Source: an uncultured Gammaproteobacteria bacterium
GTDB lineage: Bacteria > Pseudomonadota > Gammaproteobacteria > Xanthomonadales > Xanthomonadaceae
DNA: 51,506 nt
Reading direction: 5' to 3'
NCBI GenBank assembly: GCA_903942465.1
Contig: CAJAPA010000064.1
Coordinates: 1 to 51,506, forward strand
Position 1 is the stretch's first letter, and every line of letters begins with the position of its first letter. Below, one piece after another: positions 9,855-19,666 of the stretch. Under the pieces are notes generated by a model that was given only the letters and a program-made list of their open reading frames with translations, made no database searches and was not told the origin of the DNA. A program made the position numbers and the translations under genes.

Positions 9855-10310
9855 ATGAAAGACGCCGACACCAAAAAGGCAATCAAGCTACTCAACGAAA
9901 TCATGGAATTCGAACTTTCCGGGGTTGTTCGGTACACCCACTATTCCTTGATGGTATTCGGCTATAACCGGATTCCGATTGTGAGCTGGCTGAAAGGCAA
10001 TGCGGACGAGAGCCTCGCACATGCCTACAAAGCCGGCGAACTGGTCACCATGCTCGGCGGACACCCGTCCTTGAAAATCGGTCCGCTCCTGGAAACGGAG
10101 CAGCATAATATCGGCGATATTCTCCGGGAAAGCCTGGAACACGAGAAAAGAGCCGGCCAGTGCTATTACAAATTACTCAAGCTCGTGGAAGGAAAGTCGG
10201 TAGTGCTTGAGGAATACGCCCGTGAGATGATTTACCAGGAAGAACTGCATCTGGATGAAGTCAACAAGATGCTCCGCGCTCCGGGCGATATCAAACCTTT
10301 CAAACACTGA
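9855..10310 (+). CDS. bfr: Bacterioferritin-like / ferritin-like di-iron protein
   Basis: MKDADTKKAIKLLNEIMEFELSGVVRYTHYSLMV...ESLAHAYKAGELVTMLGGHPSL...EHEKRAGQCYYKLL...EEYAREMIYQEELHLDEVNKMLR; four-helix ferritin pattern. Confidence 0.8.
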   Translation: MKDADTKKAIKLLNEIMEFELSGVVRYTHYSLMVFGYNRIPIVSWLKGNADESLAHAYKAGELVTMLGGHPSLKIGPLLETEQHNIGDILRESLEHEKRAGQCYYKLLKLVEGKSVVLEEYAREMIYQEELHLDEVNKMLRAPGDIKPFKH

Positions 10311-10316
10311 TCTGAA

Positions 10317-11735
10317 TCAGGAGCGGGACTGCTCTCCCCAATCGCCCATCAGGGCGATGTAGAGCAGTTTTTCAAATTCCGGGATGAAACGCTGGATGAC
10401 CGCATCCGGATCGGGAATGAGCTTCGCATCGGCAATCAATCCAAAATGGACATTGCCGTTGTAGCTGAGGATGCTCACGCCCATGCCGATGGATCCGGTC
10501 TGTGGCACCCAGAACATCTGTTCCTTGATTTTTTCTCCGGCCAGATAAAGGGGCATCTGCGGCCCGGGAACATTGGTCGCAACCGTCGTCGCCTTTCGGC
10601 TGAAAATTTCGAAGGCCAGATTCTGAAGTACAGGCGGGGCCATGCCCAAGGCGGCCAGCAGGCCATAGACCACTACGGCCTGGCGCGACTGCTTGAGCTG
10701 CTTCATGCTTTCCACGACACGGACCAGACGCAAAACGGGGTGGATTTCACCGATCGGCAGGTCCAGAAATACAAGCCCGAAATGATTTCCCAGCTTCTTG
10801 GCGTGTTCCAGCGGCCGCAAATTCACGGGCACTGTCGCGCGGATGGTGACACCATCGATACGCTCGCCGCGCTCGACCATATAGCTGCGCAGCGCCCCCG
10901 CCATGGAAGCCATCAGGACATCATTGACCGTGGCATCGAATACGCGGGATATGGCTTTCACGTCTTCAAGCGGCAAGGGCGGGGCCCAGGCTACGCGCTT
11001 GCTGACGCCGAGTTTCCCGCGCAGTACGGTATCGGGGTCATCGCTGAGCGAAAGCGCGACGGCGAGTTCGCGGGCAATTTCTCCGCCCTCCTTCGCCACC
11101 ACATTGGCGAGGGTCGGATCACGGTAAAAATCCATGCCCTTGCCGAGCAGGCTTTCACCGAGTTTCATGTACCGGTCGATCATGCCCATGCGCTCTTTGA
11201 CCGCTTTACCGTCCTCCTTCAGCCATGTCTTGGACAAAGGCTCACGCTTCGACGGCCGCGCCTCGCTGTCGGTCATCGAGAGCATGACCTGTACCAGGGC
11301 AATGCCATCGGCATAGCAATGGTGGATGCGGGTGATCAGCGCGGAGCCGCCGTCGTATTTCTCCACCAGATGGAACTGCCAGAGCGGCTTGCTTTTATCC
11401 AATGGCGTCGATGCCATCTGGCTGACGAAACGCTCGAGGGCGGTCTTGTCGGCCTTGCCGGGCAAGGCCGAAAGACGCACATGATAATCGAGATCGAAAT
11501 CGGCATCGTTCTGCCAGAAAGTCCCCGTCGGCGTTTCCACGACCTTCTGGCGGAAACGCGGATAGGCAAGAAACCGTTCATTCAGCACTTTCTTGAGCTT
11601 GACGATGTTCACCGGAGTCTCGAACATCATCACGCCGGTAATCATCATCAGATTGGTCGGCCGCTCCATGCGCAACCAGGCGTGGTCGACACGGCTCATC
11701 GGCGTTTTTCGGGTGCTTCCTCGGACAGCGCTCAT
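10317..11735 (-). CDS. Wax ester synthase / diacylglycerol acyltransferase (WS/DGAT family)
   Basis: HHCYADGIALVQVML (HHxxxDG catalytic motif), NDVLMASMAGALRSYM, ATNVPGPQMPLYLAG, GVSILSYNGNVHFGLIAD. Confidence 0.93.
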   Translation of the reverse strand: MSAVRGSTRKTPMSRVDHAWLRMERPTNLMMITGVMMFETPVNIVKLKKVLNERFLAYPRFRQKVVETPTGTFWQNDADFDLDYHVRLSALPGKADKTALERFVSQMASTPLDKSKPLWQFHLVEKYDGGSALITRIHHCYADGIALVQVMLSMTDSEARPSKREPLSKTWLKEDGKAVKERMGMIDRYMKLGESLLGKGMDFYRDPTLANVVAKEGGEIARELAVALSLSDDPDTVLRGKLGVSKRVAWAPPLPLEDVKAISRVFDATVNDVLMASMAGALRSYMVERGERIDGVTIRATVPVNLRPLEHAKKLGNHFGLVFLDLPIGEIHPVLRLVRVVESMKQLKQSRQAVVVYGLLAALGMAPPVLQNLAFEIFSRKATTVATNVPGPQMPLYLAGEKIKEQMFWVPQTGSIGMGVSILSYNGNVHFGLIADAKLIPDPDAVIQRFIPEFEKLLYIALMGDWGEQSRS

Positions 11736-11790
11736 ACGTGACTCGTCAGTGAATTGGCTTCACTTTACCGCAATTCCCGCCCATCGGGCA

Positions 11791-13200
11791 CTAACGACTG
11801 CTGTATGCCGCCAGCGCACCGGCCCGTGATGCGGCCAGATCGACGATCGGCGATGCCGGATAATCTGGCGCCAAGGCTGCGGCCGCCGCCGGCTTCGTCC
11901 AGGGAGCGAACACCACCGGGACCGGCAAGGCCGACAGTTCCGGCACCCAACGCTTGATGTATCGTGCCTGCGGATCGAAACGCTCCGATTGCGTGACCGG
12001 ATTGAAGATACGGAAGTACGGCGCCGCGTCGCAGCCGGTACCGGCGGTCCATTGCCAGCCCTGGCTGTTGTTGGCCAGATCGGCATCCAGCAGCGTGTCC
12101 CAGAACCAGCGGGCGCCATGCAGCCAATGCATCCGAAGGTTCTTGCAGAGGAAACTGGCCACGATCATGCGTACTCGGTTATGCATCCAACCGGTCTGCC
12201 AGAGCTCGCGCATACCGGCATCGATGATCGGAATTCCGGTGTGGCCCCGCTGCCAACGGTCCAGCAGATCAGAGTCCGGAGCCGCCCAGGAAAAGCGCTC
12301 GAACTGAGGGTTGAGATTATGGTCGCTGGATTTCGGGAAATGATGCAGCAGATGATAGGAGAACTCCCGCCAGCCCAGCTCGGATTTGAAGTGTCCGATA
12401 TCGGCCTGGCCGGACTCCGGCAATTTGACGTCCGCGATGCGACGCCAGATCTGCTGCGGCGAAATCTCGCCGAAATGCAGATGCGGTGATAGCTTGGATG
12501 TGCCGGTACGGTCCGGCAGATTGCGTTGCTCCTTGTAGCCATCAATGGCGCTGTCGCAGAAGATTTCCAGCATCTCGGCGGCGCCTGCCTCGCCCGGTTG
12601 CCAGTCATGCCAGAATCCGGCGTGCCAGTTGTTTTTCGGCAGAAGGCCGAGCGCATCCACCGACAGCCCCTCCAGACCGCAATCCGGCAATCGATTCGGC
12701 GCAGGAAAAGCCGACAGGACTCTCAGTTGGGCTGAAGCATTGCGCCAGAACGGGGTGAACACCCTGTAGGGCGTTCCGCCGCCGGTTTTAATCTGCCAAG
12801 GCTCGAACAGCAGATTGGCATTGAAGCGCTTGACCGGCAGGCCGCGCTTCTCGAACGCGTTCTGCACCTGCGCATCACGGGCCTGCAGGATCGGTTCGTA
12901 AAGATTGCTGAAATAGAGTGCTTCGGCCTGCGACAGGGCCTGAATACGCTCAAGCTCGGGCAGGCTCTGGCCCTTTGCAATGAGCAGTCGCCCGCCGAGC
13001 CGCGCAACATCCTGCTGAAGCGCGGACAGTGAGTGATGCAGCCAGGTCCGGCTAGCCGCACCCGGCGCCCAATCGCCCTGCTCCTGCGGAGCATGCACAT
13101 ACACCAACACCGGCGCGAAACCATCAGCCATGGCCTGCGCCAAAGCGGGGTTGTCGTGCAGACGTAGATCGCGGCGCAGCCAGACCAGCGCATTGGCCAC
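11791..13200 (-). CDS. phr: Deoxyribodipyrimidine photolyase
   Basis: MANALVWLRRDLRLHDNPAL...; TGIPIIDAGMRELWQTGWMHNRVRMIVASFLCKNLRMHWLHGARWFWDTLLDADLANNSQGWQW. Confidence 0.95.
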   Translation of the reverse strand: MANALVWLRRDLRLHDNPALAQAMADGFAPVLVYVHAPQEQGDWAPGAASRTWLHHSLSALQQDVARLGGRLLIAKGQSLPELERIQALSQAEALYFSNLYEPILQARDAQVQNAFEKRGLPVKRFNANLLFEPWQIKTGGGTPYRVFTPFWRNASAQLRVLSAFPAPNRLPDCGLEGLSVDALGLLPKNNWHAGFWHDWQPGEAGAAEMLEIFCDSAIDGYKEQRNLPDRTGTSKLSPHLHFGEISPQQIWRRIADVKLPESGQADIGHFKSELGWREFSYHLLHHFPKSSDHNLNPQFERFSWAAPDSDLLDRWQRGHTGIPIIDAGMRELWQTGWMHNRVRMIVASFLCKNLRMHWLHGARWFWDTLLDADLANNSQGWQWTAGTGCDAAPYFRIFNPVTQSERFDPQARYIKRWVPELSALPVPVVFAPWTKPAAAAALAPDYPASPIVDLAASRAGALAAYSSR

Positions 13201-13264
13201 GGCAATTCTCCTGTTGGGTCCAATCGTCAGTAGAACCGGAAGACCGTCATTCCGGCGTGAATAC

Positions 13265-14338
13265 TCAGTCTTCCCGGAAACGGACTCGACGGGTAATCGA
13301 GCAGGTCAATTCGTAGCTGATGGTGCCGGCGGCTTCGGCGATTTCTTCAACCGGCAAGCCTTCGCCCCACAGGGTGAGTTCATCGCCGACATTCGCCTGC
13401 GGCTGACCGCGCAGATCGACCGTCATCAAATCCATGGACACGCGGCCGATGATCGGTACACGCCGCCCGTTCAGCAATGCAGGCGTGCCGGGGCGGATGT
13501 TCCGCGGGTAACCGTCGCCATAGCCGATGGCGGCAACGCCGATCGGCATGTCTTCCGGACAGACATAAGCGCCCGCATAGCCGACGCGTTCACCGGCAGC
13601 CACCTGCTGGATGGAAATCAGGCGGGTACTGAGGGTCATGGCCGGCTTGAGCCCGAAATCCGCACCGGTCATTCCGGAGGCGACACTCAAGCCGTACAGG
13701 GCACCGCCGGCGCGGAGCCAGTTTCGGTGGGATGCCGGCCAGGCCAATACCGCCGCGGAATTCGCCAGCGAGCATACCGACGCATCCGGCGGCAGTGCGC
13801 CATCGAAGCAGGCCAGCTGGCGCGGGGTTTGTGGATTGTCAGGCTCGTCCGAACTGGCGAAGTGGCTCATGCACACGATGTCATCGGCGATGTTCGGCAT
13901 CGCCTGCAGGCGCCGGTAGACTTCGGCGAAACGCTCCGGCGGGAACCCGAGCCGGTGCATGCCGGAATCCATCTTGAGCCAGACCGAAATCGGACTGCCG
14001 CTATCGGTGGCCAGCAGCTCAACCTGAAATGGATGATGTACGACGGTGGCAACTGAAAGCTGCCGGAGCTGTGCCAGATCGTCGGCCTCGTCGAATCCGG
14101 AAAGCAGCACGATGCTCTGGGAAAATCCGGCAGCCCGAAGCCGTTGGGCATCGGACAACGCGGCGACGCCAAAGGCATCGGCGCCGGCCAATGCCTGGGC
14201 CACGCGTTCGAGTCCGTGGCCGTAACCATCGGCCTTGACCACGGCCATGACTTTCGCACCGGGTGCGGCGGAACGGATTCGCGCCAGATTGTGGCGCAGG
14301 GCATCCATGTGGATGCGGGCTGTCGTCGCGCGGGCCAT
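13265..14338 (-). CDS. alr: Alanine racemase
   Basis: MAVVKADGYGHGLERVAQAL (PLP-Lys motif), LKMDSGMHRLGF, GYGDGYPRNI, GRVSMDLMTVDL. Confidence 0.95.
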   Translation of the reverse strand: MARATTARIHMDALRHNLARIRSAAPGAKVMAVVKADGYGHGLERVAQALAGADAFGVAALSDAQRLRAAGFSQSIVLLSGFDEADDLAQLRQLSVATVVHHPFQVELLATDSGSPISVWLKMDSGMHRLGFPPERFAEVYRRLQAMPNIADDIVCMSHFASSDEPDNPQTPRQLACFDGALPPDASVCSLANSAAVLAWPASHRNWLRAGGALYGLSVASGMTGADFGLKPAMTLSTRLISIQQVAAGERVGYAGAYVCPEDMPIGVAAIGYGDGYPRNIRPGTPALLNGRRVPIIGRVSMDLMTVDLRGQPQANVGDELTLWGEGLPVEEIAEAAGTISYELTCSITRRVRFRED

Positions 14339-14341
14339 GGT

Positions 14342-15730
14342 TTATTCGAAATTTCCCAGATGGTCCGGCGCGAGGTTGTCGAAACGGGTGTATTCACCGA
14401 AGAACTTCAGCTTGAAGGATCCGGTTGAACCGTTCCGGTGTTTGCTGATGATCACTTCCGCCAGACCTTTTTCGTTGGAATCCTTGTTGTAGTATTCGTC
14501 ACGGTAAATGAACAGGATGATGTCGGCGTCCTGTTCGATACCGCCGGATTCGCGCAGATCGGACATCACCGGCCGCTTGTCGGTCCGGCTTTCCAGGCCG
14601 CGGTTCAACTGCGACAACGCGATGACGGGAATGTCGAGTTCCTTGGCCAGCGCTTTGAGCGAGCGCGAAATTTCGGAAATTTCATTGGCGCGGTTTTCCT
14701 TGCTGCCGGGAACCTGCATGAGCTGGAGATAATCGACCACAATCAGGCCGAGATCGTGTTCGCGCTTCAGGCGGCGGGCACGGAACGCCAGTTCCTGCGG
14801 CGACAGCGCCGGGGTGTCGTCGATGAAAATCTTGGATTTGGTCAGCATGCCGATGGCCATGGTCAGCCGCGACCAATCCTCGTCTTCCAGCGTGCCGGCG
14901 CGCAGGTTGTTGGCATTGATGCGCCCAATGGACGACAGCAGGCGCTGCGCCAACTGGCCCGATGACATTTCCATGGAATAAACGGCGACGGCCTTTTTGG
15001 TTTTCAAGGCGGCGTATTCGGCGATATTCAATGCAAGTGTGGTCTTGCCCATGGCCGGGCGTGCTGCAAGGATGATCAAATCCTGCTTCTGCAGGCCGGA
15101 GGTCATTTCATCGAAGGCACTGAAACCCGAAGGCAGTCCGGACAGCTCGCCCTTGTTGTCATAGCGCTTGACGATCTGCTCAAAAGCCTCCTTGGCGGCA
15201 TCCTTGACGGCCACGAAGGTTTTCTTGGCCCGCGCACCCTGCTCGGCGATTTTGAATACCGCCTGCTCGGCACTGGCCAGAAGTTCTTTGATATCGCGAC
15301 CTTCCGGGGTGAAGCCATTGTTGACGATATCGGTGCCGGCCTCGATCATCTGACGCAGAACGGATTTTTCACGGACGATTTCCGCCCAGGCGCGGATATT
15401 GGCGGCCGACGGCGTCTGGCTGACCAGATCGACCAGATATTCGGTGCCGCCTACCTGATTGGCCTGGTTGTTCGCATTCAGCCATTCCCCGATGGTGATG
15501 GCATCGAACGGCTGGTTTTTTTCGGACAGCTCGATGATGGCTTTATAGATGACCCGGTGCGCCTGCAGATAGAAATCACCATCCGAAAGCAGATCGCCCA
15601 GATGGTTGATGGACTCCGGCGATAGCATGAGCCCGCCAAGCACCGCCTGCTCGGCCTCGATGGACTGGGGCGGAACCTTCAATTCATCGATTTTGCGGTT
15701 GCTGGACTGGAGTTCGGGACGTGCGGACAT
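14342..15730 (-). CDS. dnaB: Replicative DNA helicase
   Basis: PPQSIEAEQAVLGGLML; ILAARPAMGKTTLALNIAEYAA; LGLIVVDYLQLMQ; SQLNRGLESRTDKRPVMSDLRESGGIEQDADII. Confidence 0.97.
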   Translation of the reverse strand: MSARPELQSSNRKIDELKVPPQSIEAEQAVLGGLMLSPESINHLGDLLSDGDFYLQAHRVIYKAIIELSEKNQPFDAITIGEWLNANNQANQVGGTEYLVDLVSQTPSAANIRAWAEIVREKSVLRQMIEAGTDIVNNGFTPEGRDIKELLASAEQAVFKIAEQGARAKKTFVAVKDAAKEAFEQIVKRYDNKGELSGLPSGFSAFDEMTSGLQKQDLIILAARPAMGKTTLALNIAEYAALKTKKAVAVYSMEMSSGQLAQRLLSSIGRINANNLRAGTLEDEDWSRLTMAIGMLTKSKIFIDDTPALSPQELAFRARRLKREHDLGLIVVDYLQLMQVPGSKENRANEISEISRSLKALAKELDIPVIALSQLNRGLESRTDKRPVMSDLRESGGIEQDADIILFIYRDEYYNKDSNEKGLAEVIISKHRNGSTGSFKLKFFGEYTRFDNLAPDHLGNFE

Positions 15731-15823
15731 GGTGGCGGATTTCCGGAGGTACTGGATTCTATCGTACCGCGTTCAGCGGCGAAGCGTTGCGCATAAGTCT
15801 GTGGATAAACGGTGGAATTCACG

Positions 15824-15858
15824 GCCAAAAAAAACCGCCCGGAGGCGGTTTTCTTTCG
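15824..15858 (-). terminator. Rho-independent terminator downstream of rplI
   Basis: AAAACCGCC-CGGA-GGCGGTTTT hairpin (stem 15831-15852) flanked by an A-run that becomes a U-tract on the minus strand. Confidence 0.8.
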
Positions 15859-15872
15859 ACTTCCCGACGCGA

Positions 15873-16325
15873 TCAGGCGGCTTCAGGAACCACGTTGACA
15901 CCGACCTTGGTTTCGACGTCGGCATGCAGGTGCACGGTGACTTCGAATTCGCCGGTACGGCGGATCGGGCCTTCGCCCATGATCACTTCCGATTTTTCCA
16001 GCTTGTGGCCGGCGGCGGTGAAGGCTTCCGCGATATCGCGGGCACCGACGGAGCCGAACAGCTTGCCTTCGGCCGAGGCGTTGGCGCTGATGGTCACCGA
16101 GGCGCCCTCCAGACCTTGCTTGCGGTCGCTGGCAGCGGCCAGAATGGCGGCGGCTTTCGCTTCGTATTCGGCGCGCTTGGCTTCGAATGCGGCGATGTTG
16201 TCGGCGGTGGCCGGCACGGCTTTGCCGTAGGGAATCAGGAAATTGCGGCCGAAGCCCGGCTTGACCGAGACTTGATCGCCCAATGCGCCGAGGTTGGCGA
16301 CTTTCTGCAGCAGGATGACTTTCAT
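15873..16325 (-). CDS. rplI: 50S ribosomal protein L9
   Basis: [37 protein letters not shown]. Confidence 0.98.
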   Translation of the reverse strand: MKVILLQKVANLGALGDQVSVKPGFGRNFLIPYGKAVPATADNIAAFEAKRAEYEAKAAAILAAASDRKQGLEGASVTISANASAEGKLFGSVGARDIAEAFTAAGHKLEKSEVIMGEGPIRRTGEFEVTVHLHADVETKVGVNVVPEAA

Positions 16326-16394
16326 GAATTACTCCAAATTATACGTTAGCGGGCGTTTCCGCCCGCAGCGGGTGCTGTCCGTACAACGTTCGGA

Positions 16395-16625
16395 TCAAAC
16401 GTCGTGGTTGTCGGTATACGGGATCAAGGCCAGGAAACGGGCGCGCTTGATGGCGGCCTGCAGCATGCGCTGGTACTTGGCTTTGGTGCCGGTGATGCGG
16501 CTCGGAACGATCTTGCCGTTTTCGGTCACGTACTGGCGAAGGGTGTTCAGATCCTTGTAATCGATGCTGGTGGCGCCTTCGGCGGAGAATTTGCAGAATT
16601 TACGGCGGCGGAAAAATTTAGACAT
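16395..16625 (-). CDS. rpsR: 30S ribosomal protein S18
   Basis: [68 protein letters not shown]. Confidence 0.98.
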   Translation of the reverse strand: MSKFFRRRKFCKFSAEGATSIDYKDLNTLRQYVTENGKIVPSRITGTKAKYQRMLQAAIKRARFLALIPYTDNHDV

Positions 16626-16642
16626 GATGGCTTCCTCGGGTC

Positions 16643-17056
16643 TCAGGCAACGGCTTCGTTGGTTTCGGCATCGTCACCGTCGGCTTCGACGGTTTCGGAA
16701 CTGTCTTCGTCACGGCGGCGGCGGTCACCCTTGTCGTCCTTGTGCTTCATGATCAGGGACTGTTCGGTGACGGCTTCGTCCATGGACACGACCAGATTGC
16801 GCAGGACGGCGTCGTTGAAACGGAAGCTATCGGTCAGCTCGGTGAGCACGGCCTGGTTGCACTCGATGTTCATGAGCACGTAATGGGCCTTGACCAGGTT
16901 TTCGATCGGATAGGCCAGCTGGCGGCGACCCCAGTCTTCAAGACGGTGGATTTTGCCGTTGGAACCTTCGATCAGGGTTTTGTAGCGCTCGACCATGGCC
17001 GGCACTTGTTCGGACTGGTCCGGATGGACCATGAACACGACTTCATAATGACGCAT
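16643..17056 (-). CDS. rpsF: 30S ribosomal protein S6
   Basis: [51 protein letters not shown]...; start at 17056, preceded by AAGGAA on the minus strand. Confidence 0.97.
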   Translation of the reverse strand: MRHYEVVFMVHPDQSEQVPAMVERYKTLIEGSNGKIHRLEDWGRRQLAYPIENLVKAHYVLMNIECNQAVLTELTDSFRFNDAVLRNLVVSMDEAVTEQSLIMKHKDDKGDRRRRDEDSSETVEADGDDAETNEAVA

Positions 17057-17078
17057 TGTGTTGTTTCCTTGTGGATGA

Positions 17079-17145
17079 TGGCCGTTTCCGGCCAAACAGC
17101 CCCCCGCGGATGCGGTGGAGCAAGAACTCCCGTAATGCACGGGAG
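17079..17145 (-). promoter_or_regulatory. Structured rpsF leader (three consecutive hairpins; candidate S6:S18 autoregulatory leader)
   Basis: Minus-strand hairpins CTCCCGT-GCATT-ACGGGAG (17127-17145), GCTCC-A-CCGC-ATCC-GCGG-GGGGC (17099-17121) and TGGCCG-GAAA-CGGCCA (17079-17094). Confidence 0.45.
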
Positions 17146-17194
17146 CCCGATATTATCGTCGGTTTTTACCGGAAAGACAAGAGCTTATTGGCGT

Positions 17195-17533
17195 TCAGGG
17201 CGGGGCTTCAGCCGTGGTAAAGCTTTCCCCGCAACCGCATTGGCCGGTGACCCGGGGGTTTTTGAACTGGAACTGCTGGTTCAGACCCTGGCTGACGAAG
17301 TCGATTTCCGTCCCTTCCAGCTGTTCCAACGCGGCCCCAGGCACGCGGACATCGACGCCATGGCTGCGGAACACCTGTTCATCGGGGCGGGCTTCCTTGG
17401 CGATATCCAAGGCATAGGTCCAACCGGAGCAGCCGCTTTTGCGCACGGAAACCGACAGGCCGATGCCATCCGGGGTCTGTTCGAGGTACTGCTTGACGCG
17501 TTCCGCGGCACTGGGGGTGAGACTGACTGACAT
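17195..17533 (-). CDS. Iron-sulfur cluster insertion protein, HesB/IscA/ErpA family
   Basis: MSVSLTPSAAERVKQYL...GLSVSVRKSGCSGWTYALD...VTGQCGCGESF (the three conserved A-type carrier cysteines). Confidence 0.9.
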   Translation of the reverse strand: MSVSLTPSAAERVKQYLEQTPDGIGLSVSVRKSGCSGWTYALDIAKEARPDEQVFRSHGVDVRVPGAALEQLEGTEIDFVSQGLNQQFQFKNPRVTGQCGCGESFTTAEAPP

Positions 17534-17629
17534 GCGTAAGGCCTTTGAATCTCGAAGAAAGTTGGGGAATGGCTTGCGAACGGTTATTCTATAGCACATA
17601 AGTGGTGTTGTTCGACGGAGATTTCAAGT

Positions 17630-19030
17630 ATGGCAGTGGCAAGTATCCAACAGGTGCTCGACGGCAAAATCGCCGTGGGCCAGACCGTGACCGTTCAGGG
17701 CTGGGTGCGCACCCGCCGGGATTCAAAAGCGGGACTGTCGTTCATCAATGTCAGCGACGGCTCCTGCTTCGCGCCGGTGCAGGTGGTGGCTCCCGCCCTG
17801 CTCGGCAATTATGAAAGCGAAATCAAGCGCCTCAGCGCCGGTTGTTCGGTGCGCGCCACCGGCACCGTGGCCGCTTCCGAAGGCCAGGGCCAGAGTTTTG
17901 AACTGCAAGCAAGCACCATCGAGGTGGTCGGCTGGGTCGAAGATCCGGAAACCTACCCGATCCAGCCCAAAGCCCATAGCTTGGAATTCCTGCGCGAAGT
18001 CGCGCACCTGCGCCCGCGCACCAACCTGTTCGGTGCGGTCACCCGCATCCGGCATTGCATGGCCCAGGCCATCCACCGCTTCTTCCACGAGCAGGGCTTC
18101 TACTGGATCAACACCCCGATCATCTCGACCTCGGATGCCGAAGGCGCCGGCCAGATGTTCCGGATTTCAACGCTTGACATGATGAACCTGCCGCGCACCG
18201 CCAAGGGTGAAGTCGATTTCAGCAAGGATTTCTTCGGCAAGGAAGCCTTCCTCACCGTTTCCGGCCAGCTGAACGTGGAGGCATATTGTCTCGCGCTGTC
18301 GAAGGTCTATACTTTCGGCCCGACCTTCCGCGCCGAAAACTCCCACACCACCCGCCATCTGGCCGAATTCTGGATGATCGAGCCGGAAATCGCCTTCGCC
18401 GATCTGAATGATGACGCGGCTTTGGCCGAACAATTCCTGAAGTACATTTTCAAAGCCGTACTCGACGAACGCATGGACGATCTCGCTTTCCTTGCAGAAC
18501 GTGTCGAGAAAACCGCGATCAGCAAACTCGAAGCCTTCATCAATGCGCCCTTCGAACGCATCGAATACGGCGATGCCATCACCCTGCTGCAGAAATCCGG
18601 CCAGAAGTTCGACTATCCGGTCGAATGGGGCCTTGATCTGCAGACCGAACACGAACGCTGGCTCACCGAGGTCCATGTCGGCCGACCGGTGGTGGTGGCC
18701 AATTATCCGGAACACATCAAGGCCTTCTACATGCGCCTGAATGATGATGGCCGCACCGTGGCCGCGATGGACGTGCTGGCGCCGGGCATCGGCGAAATTA
18801 TCGGCGGCAGCCAACGCGAAGAGCGGCTGGATGTTCTGGATTCGCGCATGCGCCAGTTCGGACTGGATCCGGCACATTACGAGTGGTACCGTGACTTCCG
18901 CCGCTACGGCAGCGTGCCGCATGCCGGCTTCGGCCTTGGCTTCGAGCGCCTCGTGGTGTATGTCTGCGGCCTGCAGAACATCCGCGACGCCATTCCCTAC
19001 CCGCGCGCGCCTGGCCTGGCGACCTTCTGA
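17630..19030 (+). CDS. asnS: Asparaginyl-tRNA synthetase
   Basis: [93 protein letters not shown]. Confidence 0.97.
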   Translation: MAVASIQQVLDGKIAVGQTVTVQGWVRTRRDSKAGLSFINVSDGSCFAPVQVVAPALLGNYESEIKRLSAGCSVRATGTVAASEGQGQSFELQASTIEVVGWVEDPETYPIQPKAHSLEFLREVAHLRPRTNLFGAVTRIRHCMAQAIHRFFHEQGFYWINTPIISTSDAEGAGQMFRISTLDMMNLPRTAKGEVDFSKDFFGKEAFLTVSGQLNVEAYCLALSKVYTFGPTFRAENSHTTRHLAEFWMIEPEIAFADLNDDAALAEQFLKYIFKAVLDERMDDLAFLAERVEKTAISKLEAFINAPFERIEYGDAITLLQKSGQKFDYPVEWGLDLQTEHERWLTEVHVGRPVVVANYPEHIKAFYMRLNDDGRTVAAMDVLAPGIGEIIGGSQREERLDVLDSRMRQFGLDPAHYEWYRDFRRYGSVPHAGFGLGFERLVVYVCGLQNIRDAIPYPRAPGLATF

Positions 19031-19323
19031 TGTGGGTCGGCTTACTTTTCGCGTTTCTTGGGGTTTTCGGATCCGCCCTGCCCGGGCATTTCGGCATGCG
19101 CATTCTGGCCTACCGCGAACATCTGGACCGCAAACTGCCGTTTGATGCCGGAACGGAGAATGGCGGCATGCCTTATGGCTGGTGGTTGATGCGTTACGGA
19201 CAGAAGCAATTTCCGCAGGCTCGCGTTCTCAACCAGTTCGGCAATCTTTCTGCGATTTTCGGCTGGATCACCCTTCTGGCGCTGATAGCGGCGGTATTCT
19301 GTTTCATCATGAGCAAGGCCTGA
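19030..19323 (+). CDS. Small membrane protein of unknown function
   Basis: 97 aa ORF with two hydrophobic segments; TGATG overlap with the asnS stop; family not recognised. Confidence 0.7.
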   Translation: MWVGLLFAFLGVFGSALPGHFGMRILAYREHLDRKLPFDAGTENGGMPYGWWLMRYGQKQFPQARVLNQFGNLSAIFGWITLLALIAAVFCFIMSKA

Positions 19324-19325
19324 GA

Positions 19326-19664
19326 ATGAGCGATAACGACGAAATCGAAGACCCGGGTTATGTCGTGGTCACCGAACAATGGTGGCTGGCCCGGCCCGAA
19401 CACCTGCTGGTCTGGGCCCGATTGCAGGTCACCGAAAGCGGCATCGCCATGGTCTTCGACAGCGCCGGCGACACCCTGACCTATGAAAACGAAGACATCG
19501 CCCGTGCCGCACTGATGGATGCCGATTTCCGTGCCTTCGACGGCATGGACGAAGCCGATGCCGACGAGGTCGGGCTCTGGCTGGAAGAACTCGAGCCGCC
19601 ACGCGGCGATTCCGAAGAAGAACTGCTGCCGCAGATGGTCCGCACCATCGGGCCGAGGCACTGA
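19326..19664 (+). CDS. Acidic hypothetical protein
   Basis: 112 aa ORF (MSDNDEIEDPGYVVVTEQWWLARPEHLLVW...), 2 nt after the upstream ORF; family not recognised. Confidence 0.65.
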   Translation: MSDNDEIEDPGYVVVTEQWWLARPEHLLVWARLQVTESGIAMVFDSAGDTLTYENEDIARAALMDADFRAFDGMDEADADEVGLWLEELEPPRGDSEEELLPQMVRTIGPRH

Positions 19665-19666
19665 CG

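Noticed and set aside
7890-10310. ABC exporter plus bacterioferritin-like gene considered as a joint iron/siderophore or encapsulin-type system
   Set aside because: The intergenic region carries its own inverted repeat, the exporter is a generic MsbA-like type and no encapsulin shell or siderophore gene is present.
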